The notes below the pieces were generated by a model that ran no database searches, was not told the origin of the DNA, and saw only the letters and a list, made by a program, of their open reading frames with translations. 5,461 nucleotides of DNA from contig JACQUI010000349.1 in the NCBI GenBank assembly GCA_016210395.1, positions 1 to 5,461 on the forward strand. Direction: 5' to 3'. The translations under genes and the position numbers were made by a program. This DNA is from Chloroflexota bacterium (GTDB taxonomy: Bacteria; Chloroflexota; Dehalococcoidia; Lucifugimonadales; JACPCL1). Positions 1-4,963 of the stretch are shown piece by piece; positions within the stretch are counted from its first letter, which is position 1; each line of letters opens with the position of its first letter.

Positions 1-1
1 C

Positions 2-706
2 AACACGACGATCCCCACGTCCAAGAGCGAGGTCTTCTCCACGGCCGCCGATGGCCAAACGACCGTGGAGGTGCATGTGCTCCAGGGCGAGCGGGCGATG
101 TCGGCGGAGAACAAGTCGCTGGGGCGCTTCATCCTGGATGGCATATTGCCTGCTCCCAGGGGTGTGCCTCAGATCGAGGTCGCCTTCGACCTTGACGCCA
201 ACGGCATCCTGAACGTCTCCGCCAAGGACAAGGCGACCGGCAAGCAGCAGCGCATCACCATCACTGCCAGCTCCGGCCTGGCAAAGGATGAGGTGGAACG
301 GCTGGTGCGGGACGCTGAAGGCCACGCTGCTGAGGACCAGCGCCGGCGGCAGGAGGTGGAGACCCGCAACATGGCGGAAAGCCTCGTCTACAACGCCGAG
401 AAGATGCTGCGCGAGAACAAAGACCACATCCCTCAGGACCTGCAAAAAGAGGTGGAGACCGAGGTCGCCTCCCTGCGCGCGGCGTTGCAGGGCAAAGACA
501 ACGCCGCAGCCATCAGCGCGGCGGTGAACCAGCTTCAGCAGACCATGCAGAAGGTGGGCGCGGCAGTCTATAGCAGGGCAGGCGGTCCCGGACAGCCGGA
601 AGGCCCCGGTCCCGCCGGCGGGCCAGGCCCGACAGGGGGGCCACCGCCCAGCGACGGCGGCGCGCCCCCCGGCGGCACGGTGGAAGGACAGTACCGCGAC
701 GTGTAG
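2..706 (+). CDS. dnaK: Molecular chaperone DnaK (Hsp70), C-terminal part; 5' end outside window
   Basis: This is the last 234 residues of the cytoplasmic Hsp70 chaperone, which binds exposed hydrophobic peptides and releases them under ATP control with DnaJ and GrpE. The reading frame is open from the window edge, so the gene starts upstream. Residues 1-6 (NTTIPT), 27-31 (LQGER), 45-62 (LDGILPAPRGVPQIEVAF) and 65-77 (DANGILNVSAKDK) are hallmarks of the beta-sandwich peptide-binding domain. Residues about 93-191 form the charged helical lid. Residues 192-227 are an unusually Gly/Pro-rich flexible tail, and the end VEGQYRDV resembles the acidic DnaK C-terminus. The nucleotide-binding domain (roughly the first 60% of a protein of about 640 aa) is not in the window. 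No dnaJ follows; the next feature is a strong hairpin and then an unrelated gene, so this is probably the end of its operon. Confidence 0.97.
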   Translation, partial: NTTIPTSKSEVFSTAADGQTTVEVHVLQGERAMSAENKSLGRFILDGILPAPRGVPQIEVAFDLDANGILNVSAKDKATGKQQRITITASSGLAKDEVERLVRDAEGHAAEDQRRRQEVETRNMAESLVYNAEKMLRENKDHIPQDLQKEVETEVASLRAALQGKDNAAAISAAVNQLQQTMQKVGAAVYSRAGGPGQPEGPGPAGGPGPTGGPPPSDGGAPPGGTVEGQYRDV

Positions 707-728
707 CGCCGGGTGAACGCAAGCATTT

Positions 729-762
729 GCAAGGGGACGGGCCTTGAGGCCCGTCCCCTTGC
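729..762 (+). terminator. Perfect 15-bp hairpin after dnaK, probable terminator or mRNA-end stem-loop
   Basis: The arm GCAAGGGGACGGGCC (729-743) and its exact reverse complement (748-762) flank a TTGA loop. The stem starts 23 nt after the dnaK stop. No T-run follows (CTGTCTCC), so it is not a textbook intrinsic terminator. It may stop transcription weakly or protect the mRNA 3' end. The inverted repeat is certain; its function is inferred. Confidence 0.7.
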
Positions 763-806
763 CTGTCTCCGAGACGCATGGCGCGCCCGCCCCTTCCCCT
801 GTGCGG

Positions 807-819
807 TGTATACTACAAT
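807..819 (+). promoter_or_regulatory. Possible -10 region for the PRC/BON gene
   Basis: A short A/T-rich island in GC-rich surroundings contains TATACT (809-814) and TACAAT (814-819), each close to the -10 consensus. It lies 40-50 nt before the chosen ATG and just after the dnaK hairpin. No convincing -35 box is visible 16-18 nt upstream, so the call rests on one element only. Confidence 0.3.
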
Positions 820-847
820 CAGACGCGGCCTGGCGACAGGCCGGAGC

Positions 848-853
848 GAGGAG
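848..853 (+). promoter_or_regulatory. Ribosome binding site GAGGAG that sets the start at 859
   Basis: GAGGAG lies 5 nt before the ATG at 859. An in-frame ATG at 778 has no comparable site, lies upstream of the only A/T-rich promoter candidate, and would add 27 residues of low-complexity sequence. This site is the reason for choosing 859. Confidence 0.65.
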
Positions 854-858
854 TGCAT

Positions 859-1788
859 ATGCAACGTGATTCCCTGGCCCTGCTATGGGGCGCGCATGTC
901 TTGAGTGAGGAAGGCTGGAGCGGGCGGACCCTGGGCGCGTATCTTGCCCCGCATTCAGGTCGCGTCACTCACGTCCAGGCAAAGCGCGGCTTGTTTGGAA
1001 AGCCCGAAAACTACAGCCTGGACAAAGCTCAGGTCAGGGAGGATGGCGCTCTTGTCCTGGCGCGCGCGGCAGAGACCGCTCCGGCGCGAGGCTCCGTTCA
1101 CCTCACGTCACGGACGCCGGTGAGCATTGCAGGATCCGGCGGCGCTCTCCTGGGCCTCATCCTTGACCGCAAGACGAAGGCACCCAGATACGTCCTTGCC
1201 TCTTACCAGGGAGATGTCCGGGCCATCAGGCTGGACCTCGTGAGCAACATCGCTTCCGGTTCTCCGGCGGTGCGGCTACCTAGCGAAGAAGCGTCCGCCT
1301 TGCCGGTGTACCGCTCCGATGACGCGGCGCTGCGAAACGCGCTGCAGACCCTGGCGAAAGCGAGCCCCGTAGATGACACGTGGGCTACCGTGGACCTGGA
1401 GGTTGTCGAGGGGACTGCGCACCTCAGCGGCAACGTGGCTTTCCAGGTGCAGAAAGAGGACGCCGAGCGGGCGGTGCGCGCCGCCAAAGGCGTGCTGGAA
1501 GTCCAGAACGACATCGTCTCCGACCAGGACGTGCGGCTGCAGGTGGGGGCTGCCCTGGCGAGGGAGACCGGATGCCGCCGGAGCCAGGTGACCATACGGA
1601 GCTTCCGGGGCGCCGTCACCCTGACGGGCAAAGCGCCTTCACAAGAGGCGGCCGACAGGGCGCGAGAGATTGCCTGCGCAGTTCCAGGTGTGCGGTCGCT
1701 GACCTCGCAGATCCAGGTAGAGGAGGCGGCCCCCCAGCCGGAGCCCGCCCCAGCCGAGACGCCTTCGGAGCCGGTCGCCGCAGGGTAA
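859..1788 (+). CDS. PRC-barrel-like / double BON domain protein
   Basis: A 309-aa protein of unknown specific role. Residues about 11-68 (from AHVLSEEGWSGRTLG to the end of the first beta-rich unit) and about 86-133 resemble two PRC-barrel-type segments; both show the pattern of a short strand, a turn, then a 'VTHV' or 'PRYVLA' strand. Residues about 154-221 and 224-288 are two tandem BON domains; each has a helix, a strand like 'VEGTAHLSGNV' or 'FRGAVTLTGKA', an Ala-rich helix, and a closing 'GV..V.N.I' or 'GVRSLTSQIQV' strand. The tail (289-309) is rich in Pro, Glu and Ala. No signal peptide or membrane segment is visible, so it is probably cytoplasmic. BON domains are generally linked to binding of membranes or other ligands, often in stress-related proteins; what this one binds cannot be read from sequence. 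It follows dnaK on the same strand but is separated by a hairpin, so it is probably its own transcript. The BON assignment is firm; PRC is moderate. Confidence 0.85.
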   Translation: MQRDSLALLWGAHVLSEEGWSGRTLGAYLAPHSGRVTHVQAKRGLFGKPENYSLDKAQVREDGALVLARAAETAPARGSVHLTSRTPVSIAGSGGALLGLILDRKTKAPRYVLASYQGDVRAIRLDLVSNIASGSPAVRLPSEEASALPVYRSDDAALRNALQTLAKASPVDDTWATVDLEVVEGTAHLSGNVAFQVQKEDAERAVRAAKGVLEVQNDIVSDQDVRLQVGAALARETGCRRSQVTIRSFRGAVTLTGKAPSQEAADRAREIACAVPGVRSLTSQIQVEEAAPQPEPAPAETPSEPVAAG

Positions 1789-1995
1789 AGGTCTACTGAT
1801 TCCCATTTCGCCGGTTCCCACGCATGTGGCATATTCGCGTGCCCGTTGCGTGCGCTGATTGCCAAACTCCTCTGTGCAGTCCGTTCCTAGAGCCTTTCCC
1901 GTTTGCGCCTTTCCCCCCTCCCTGACAGCGCTTTCCGCCTCCCTGCTGCGTTCCATGACTAACTCTAGACTACGGTCAAACCTTGCCCTTGAATG
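1789..1995. other. Non-coding stretch, pyrimidine-rich, no gene seen
   Basis: About 200 bases between the PRC/BON gene and the promoter of the receiver gene. From about 1890 to 1950 the + strand is strongly enriched in C and T, including a 9-nt direct repeat GCCTTTCCC at 1892-1900 and 1907-1915. A weak 4-bp hairpin (CCAC-GCAT-GTGG) lies near 1818-1829. I see no tRNA, no clear terminator for the preceding gene and no credible small ORF on either strand. Confidence 0.5.
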
Positions 1996-2025
1996 ATGAC
2001 AACAACGCAGAGCTTACTGTATGAT
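1996..2025 (+). promoter_or_regulatory. Sigma70-type promoter of the membrane receiver gene
   Basis: ATGACA (1996-2001, 5 of 6 matches to TTGACA) and TATGAT (2020-2025, 5 of 6 matches to TATAAT) are separated by 18 nt. Transcription would start near 2031-2033, about 33 nt before the ATG at 2065. This placement fits the ribosome site at 2054-2058 and argues against the in-frame ATGs at 1993 and 1996, which would lie upstream of the transcript start. Confidence 0.6.
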
Positions 2026-2053
2026 TGCGCACGGTTGGTTAAGCCTGTAGGCC

Positions 2054-2058
2054 AGGAG
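2054..2058 (+). promoter_or_regulatory. Ribosome binding site AGGAG that sets the start at 2065
   Basis: AGGAG is 6 nt before the ATG at 2065. The in-frame ATG at 2059 is too close to use it, and the ATGs at 1993/1996 have no Shine-Dalgarno sequence. Confidence 0.65.
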
Positions 2059-2064
2059 ATGGGT

Positions 2065-3165
2065 ATGGAAAACCGTCCAACGCGTACCGAGGACTCACCC
2101 AGACGCCGCTCCGCACCAACCACGCCACCAAGGCCAGCTCTGAGGGAACTGCTAACGCGATGGGTTGAGAAGAAGGTGTTTGGTGAGAAGAAGAAGAAGT
2201 CTGCCGATGAAGGCGCGCTAGGTATCTTGGCATTAGCCATGTTCGTAGGTTTCGCAGCGGCATTTGTGTACGGGTTTCAGGCCCAGTCCTCGGTAAGGTC
2301 GGGGCTTTGGTCCACTGCCGTATTCGTTGGCGGCGCGGCGCTTGCGCTTGGCGGCCTGCTAGGATTCTTGTTTGGCATCCCACGATCGCCGAGGGAGGAG
2401 CAGCCCTCCTCAGGACCGAACGCCGGGGCTGCCAATCAAACGAGCGGTCGGTATCGAGGGAATACCAACCTTGAGGACATCTCAGACTGGCTATCAAAGA
2501 TACTATTGGGCATCGGTTTTGCCCAGTTGGGCAGCCTGGTTGCGGGATTTTCGACGTTGGGTGATTTCCTGGAGCCCGCCCTCGGCGATTTCTCGACAAG
2601 CAAACTGTTCGGAATGACCGTCGTCGTCTATTTCACAATTGGAGGGTTTCTGTACGGATTCCTATGGGCCAGATTGCATTTCGGCCGCTTGCTTAGTCAG
2701 GCAGAAGTAGAGCAGAAGGCAGAGCAGCGCGGCAAGGTAGAAGCTCTTGACTTGCTGGACGAGGTCTTGAGGCATCCTAAGCTGTTCGGTGGGAAGCGGA
2801 TTCTATGGGTGGATGATAACGCAGATGACGTGAAACGCGATAGGGAGATGCTTGAGACCCATCTAGGCGTCACTATTAGGATGGTGACGACGACTGACGA
2901 AGCTATCAAGGATGCCGAGGACGCAAAGACGAAGGACCAGGGCTACGATCTCATTATTTCAGACATGGCAAGACCTGGCGATACTCAAGCCGGCTACAGC
3001 CTACTCGACAAGGTCAAAGACAAGAACATACCCTACGTCATCTATTCCACAAGTATGCAGCCGGAAAAAGAGGCCGAGGCCATCGAGAAAGGCGCCACCG
3101 GAGGAGCAGCTACCTCCGCCGACTTGCTCTTGAAGGTGTCCAGTGCTCTCGGGAAACACAGCTAG
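2065..3165 (+). CDS. Four-helix membrane protein with atypical C-terminal receiver (REC) domain
   Basis: A 366-aa protein that I cannot assign to a named gene. The N-terminus (1-49) is basic, ending in KKKK before the first helix, which suggests a cytoplasmic N-terminus. Likely membrane segments are 50-71, 81-105, about 145-162 and 181-204. The second ends in GFLFGIPR (100-107), and NTNLEDISDWLSKI (133-146) precedes the third; these read like conserved family motifs. A charged helix (208-238) links to a receiver domain (244-364) on the cytoplasmic side. In the receiver, Asp250-Asp251 (WVDDN) form the metal-binding acidic pair, Asp300 (IISDM) is the expected phosphoacceptor, and Ser328/Thr329 follow the fourth strand. 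The usual Lys of the 'KP' loop is missing: near GATGGAAT, Thr350 occupies about its position. There is no histidine kinase, output domain or DNA-binding domain. Sampled rows have about 50-58% GC, with more TTA, CTA, AGG and ATA codons than neighbours, suggesting transfer. It has its own promoter and ends tail to tail with argG. Role may be membrane-linked signalling or defence; this is inference. Confidence 0.85.
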   Translation: MENRPTRTEDSPRRRSAPTTPPRPALRELLTRWVEKKVFGEKKKKSADEGALGILALAMFVGFAAAFVYGFQAQSSVRSGLWSTAVFVGGAALALGGLLGFLFGIPRSPREEQPSSGPNAGAANQTSGRYRGNTNLEDISDWLSKILLGIGFAQLGSLVAGFSTLGDFLEPALGDFSTSKLFGMTVVVYFTIGGFLYGFLWARLHFGRLLSQAEVEQKAEQRGKVEALDLLDEVLRHPKLFGGKRILWVDDNADDVKRDREMLETHLGVTIRMVTTTDEAIKDAEDAKTKDQGYDLIISDMARPGDTQAGYSLLDKVKDKNIPYVIYSTSMQPEKEAEAIEKGATGGAATSADLLLKVSSALGKHS

Positions 3166-3216
3166 CCTGCGCTTGCTGGTCGGGGTGTCGGCCAAGACGC
3201 AGTCTTCCTTGAGCCG

Positions 3217-4449
3217 CTACCCCGCCTTTGCCGCACGTAATGCGCTGGCCCGCAGCCTGTGGGCGTTGATGCGGATGAAGCCCGTGGAGTCCGTGGCGTC
3301 GAAGCCGCCGCTGCGGTCCATGCTGGCCAGGTCCTGGTCGTACAGCGCGGCGGGCGACGTTCGTCCCTTGATCGTCACGTTCCCTTTGTAGAGACCCAGC
3401 GTCACTGTGCCTGTCACGTACCGCTGGCTGCCGTCCATAAGGCCGCGCAGCAACGCCATCTCCGGCGAGAACCATAGGCCGTAGTACACCAGCTCGGCGA
3501 ACCTGGGAATGAGCGAGTCCCGCAGGTGCATCACCTCCCGGTCCATGGTGATGCCCTCCAGGTCGCGATGGGCCTTGTGGAGGATCGCGCCGGCAGGCGT
3601 CTCGTACACGCCGCGTGACTTGATCCCCACGAATCGGTTCTCCACCATGTCTTCCCGCCCGATGGCGTTGACGCCGCCCACCTGGTTCAGGTACGCGAAC
3701 AGCTCCATGGGATCGCACTTGGCCGTACCGTCTGCGAGGTTCCGCACTCCCACCGGGTTGCCATCCCTGAAGTCAATGGCCAGCGCCGTCTCCCTGTTGG
3801 GGGCGCTCTTGGGTGAGCGCGTCATGGAGAACATGGACTCCCTCGGCGGGCGGGCAGGGTCCTCCAGCTCGCCGGCCTCGTAGCTGATGTGCATCAGGTT
3901 GGCGTCGCTGCTCCACGGCTTGCTGCGGGTCGCCTTGACGGGGATGTCGTGCTTCTTAGCGTAGCGCAGCATGTCGGGGCGGCCCTGGAACTGGCCCAGG
4001 AACACGGGGTCGCGCCAGGGGGCGTAGATGCCCATCTCCGGGGCAAGCGCCTGGAAGGTGAACTCGAACCGCACCTGGTCATTGCCCTTGCCCGTGGCCC
4101 CGTGGGCCAGGACCTGCGCCTTCTCCTTGCGGGCGATGTCCACCTGGGCGCGGGCCGTGAGCGGTCGGGCCAGGGAGGTGCCCATCAGGTAGCGCCCCTC
4201 GTAGATGGCGTTGGCGCGCACTGCGGGGAAGATGTAGTCGGTGACGAACTCACGACGCAGGTCCACGACGTACGCTTGGGACGCGCCCACCTTGTACGCC
4301 TTGGCGATGGCCTCCTCCATGTCGTCGTCCTGGCCCAGGTTGGCGGTGTAGGTGACCACCTGGTGGCCCTGGGCGACCAGCCAGTGGAGGATGACGGAGG
4401 TGTCCAGGCCGCCGCTGTAGGCCAGGACGATCTTCTTGGGCTCAGGCAT
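3217..4449 (-). CDS. argG: Argininosuccinate synthase
   Basis: A complete 410-aa cytoplasmic enzyme that joins citrulline and aspartate using ATP to give argininosuccinate, the step before ArgH in arginine synthesis. AYSGGLDTS (residues 10-18) is the ATP-pyrophosphatase P-loop. GTSLARP (90-96), HGATGKGNDQVRFE (116-129), the WSSDANL...EAGELEDP segment and the GREDMVENRFVGIKSRGVYETP segment are signature regions of the family. The length matches the usual 395-420 aa. The ATG at 4449 is preferred: it has GAGGTG 8 nt upstream and gives the usual N-terminus just before the P-loop strand. A GTG at 4482 would add 11 residues and would lie near the inferred transcript start. The gene lies downstream of argD and hicB on the same strand, but a 208-nt gap with a palindrome and a possible promoter suggests it can be transcribed on its own. 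It converges with the receiver gene across 51 bases in which I see no strong terminator. Confidence 0.97.
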   Translation of the reverse strand: MPEPKKIVLAYSGGLDTSVILHWLVAQGHQVVTYTANLGQDDDMEEAIAKAYKVGASQAYVVDLRREFVTDYIFPAVRANAIYEGRYLMGTSLARPLTARAQVDIARKEKAQVLAHGATGKGNDQVRFEFTFQALAPEMGIYAPWRDPVFLGQFQGRPDMLRYAKKHDIPVKATRSKPWSSDANLMHISYEAGELEDPARPPRESMFSMTRSPKSAPNRETALAIDFRDGNPVGVRNLADGTAKCDPMELFAYLNQVGGVNAIGREDMVENRFVGIKSRGVYETPAGAILHKAHRDLEGITMDREVMHLRDSLIPRFAELVYYGLWFSPEMALLRGLMDGSQRYVTGTVTLGLYKGNVTIKGRTSPAALYDQDLASMDRSGGFDATDSTGFIRINAHRLRASALRAAKAG

Positions 4450-4457
4450 GGGAGACG

Positions 4458-4463
4458 CACCTC
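4458..4463 (-). promoter_or_regulatory. argG: Ribosome binding site GAGGTG of argG
   Basis: On the minus strand GAGGTG lies 8 nt before the ATG at 4449. It supports that start over the upstream in-frame GTG at 4482. Confidence 0.6.
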
Positions 4464-4484
4464 GTAGTGGAATCGGGCGCACCT

Positions 4485-4515
4485 AGTATATACTGTCCCA
4501 AGGGGAACGTGGAAA
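4485..4515 (-). promoter_or_regulatory. argG: Possible argG promoter
   Basis: On the minus strand TTTCCA (4515-4510, 4 of 6 matches to the -35 consensus) is 17 nt from TATATA (4492-4487), which overlaps TATACT (4490-4485, 5 of 6 matches to the -10 consensus). Transcription would start about 30 nt before the argG ATG. The -35 box is weak. No attenuator or arginine-repressor operator was recognised. Confidence 0.4.
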
Positions 4516-4588
4516 TCGTACGCACGCCCGTCATTGGGTCATCGTATGGACGCATAACTGGGGACGAATTCCTGCTCTGGGAGACGAA

Positions 4589-4618
4589 CGTAGGGGCGCA
4601 AGGCCTTGCGCCCCTACG
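4589..4618. repeat. Perfect 30-nt palindrome, copy 1, between hicB and argG
   Basis: The left arm CGTAGGGGCGCAAGG (4589-4603) is followed directly by its exact reverse complement (4604-4618). It lies 39 nt after the hicB stop on the minus strand and is nearly identical to the palindrome at 4908-4935. It has no T-run, so any terminator role would be non-canonical. It may be one copy of a dispersed REP/MITE-like family. Confidence 0.8.
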
Positions 4619-4657
4619 GTTTCCCTGGCGTGTCGCCACAGCGGGCTGACGCGAAGC

Positions 4658-4873
4658 CTACGCGGCTACGGAAACGAGCTTCGCTTTGGTGACTGGTTCG
4701 GGAATGGGCTGGCGCCCCTCCTTCAGGGCCTCTATGTACAGTGAGATGGCCTCTTTCATCAGGGCATCCGTTTCTTCCAGCGTGTCGCCGCAGGCTACGC
4801 ACCCTGGGAGATCGGGCGCGTAGGCGGAGTAGTTCTTCCCTGTCCACTCATAGATCACCACGTACTCTTTCAT
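4658..4873 (-). CDS. HicB-like antitoxin-family protein, solitary
   Basis: A 71-aa protein of the HicB / UPF0150 fold. The N-terminal strand (MKEYVVIYEWTG), the core YSAYAPDLPGC (15-25), the following GDTLEET and helix KEAISLYIEAL (40-50), and the end PIPEP (56-60) are typical. In hicAB systems HicB neutralises the mRNA-cutting toxin HicA. Here no HicA-like gene lies on either side, and the protein has no C-terminal helix-turn-helix or ribbon-helix-helix domain, so it cannot be called an active antitoxin; short solitary versions are common in bacteria. The ATG at 4873 is supported by GAGG 7 nt upstream. The gene sits 90 nt after argD and 208 nt before argG on the same strand, bracketed by two near-identical palindromes. 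No promoter of its own is evident, so it may depend on read-through from argD. Confidence 0.85.
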   Translation of the reverse strand: MKEYVVIYEWTGKNYSAYAPDLPGCVACGDTLEETDALMKEAISLYIEALKEGRQPIPEPVTKAKLVSVAA

Positions 4874-4907
4874 TGTTTTTCCTCGCAGAGCTCCGCCTGC
4901 GTCACCA

Positions 4908-4935
4908 GTAGGGACGCAAGGCCTTGCGCCCCTAC
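4908..4935. repeat. 28-nt palindrome with one mismatch, copy 2, between argD and hicB
   Basis: The left arm GTAGGGACGCAAGG (4908-4921) pairs with CCTTGCGCCCCTAC (4922-4935) except A4914 against C4929. In a minus-strand transcript, the sense of argD and hicB, this becomes a G-U wobble, so the RNA hairpin stays fully paired. It begins 28 nt after the argD stop. It differs from copy 1 by that single base across the 28-nt core. Confidence 0.8.
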
Positions 4936-4963
4936 GCCGCCGTCGCCTGTGTTGTGACGATCC

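Noticed and set aside
1203..1865. 220-aa open frame on the minus strand opposite the PRC/BON gene
   Set aside because: Composition is Ser/Ala/Arg-rich without recognisable domains and the opposite strand has two clear BON domains; it is a GC-rich antisense shadow.
2039..2599. 186-aa open frame on the minus strand opposite the receiver gene
   Set aside because: Low-complexity Arg/Pro-rich translation with no motif; the plus strand has clear membrane helices and a promoter.
3166..3216. Bidirectional terminator between the receiver gene and argG
   Set aside because: Only a 5-bp stem is present and there is no T-run; too weak to annotate.
1981..3216. Mobile element borders around the receiver gene
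   Set aside because: I compared both flanks and found no shared direct or inverted repeat, transposase or integrase.
3889..4467. 192-aa open frame on the plus strand opposite argG
   Set aside because: Gly/Val/Leu/His-rich shadow of argG codon third positions; no domain and no ribosome site.
4467..4649. 60-aa open frame on the plus strand between argG and hicB
   Set aside because: It runs through the palindrome and the argG promoter region, has no ribosome site and resembles no known family.
4449..4657. Possible hicA toxin gene or arg leader peptide downstream of hicB
   Set aside because: No frame on the minus strand shows the HicA pattern (the G-S/T-H active-site histidine region), and no leader ORF with an Arg-rich run was found.
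4589..4935. CRISPR repeats
   Set aside because: Only two copies about 290 bases apart with a gene between them; spacing and palindromic form do not fit an array.
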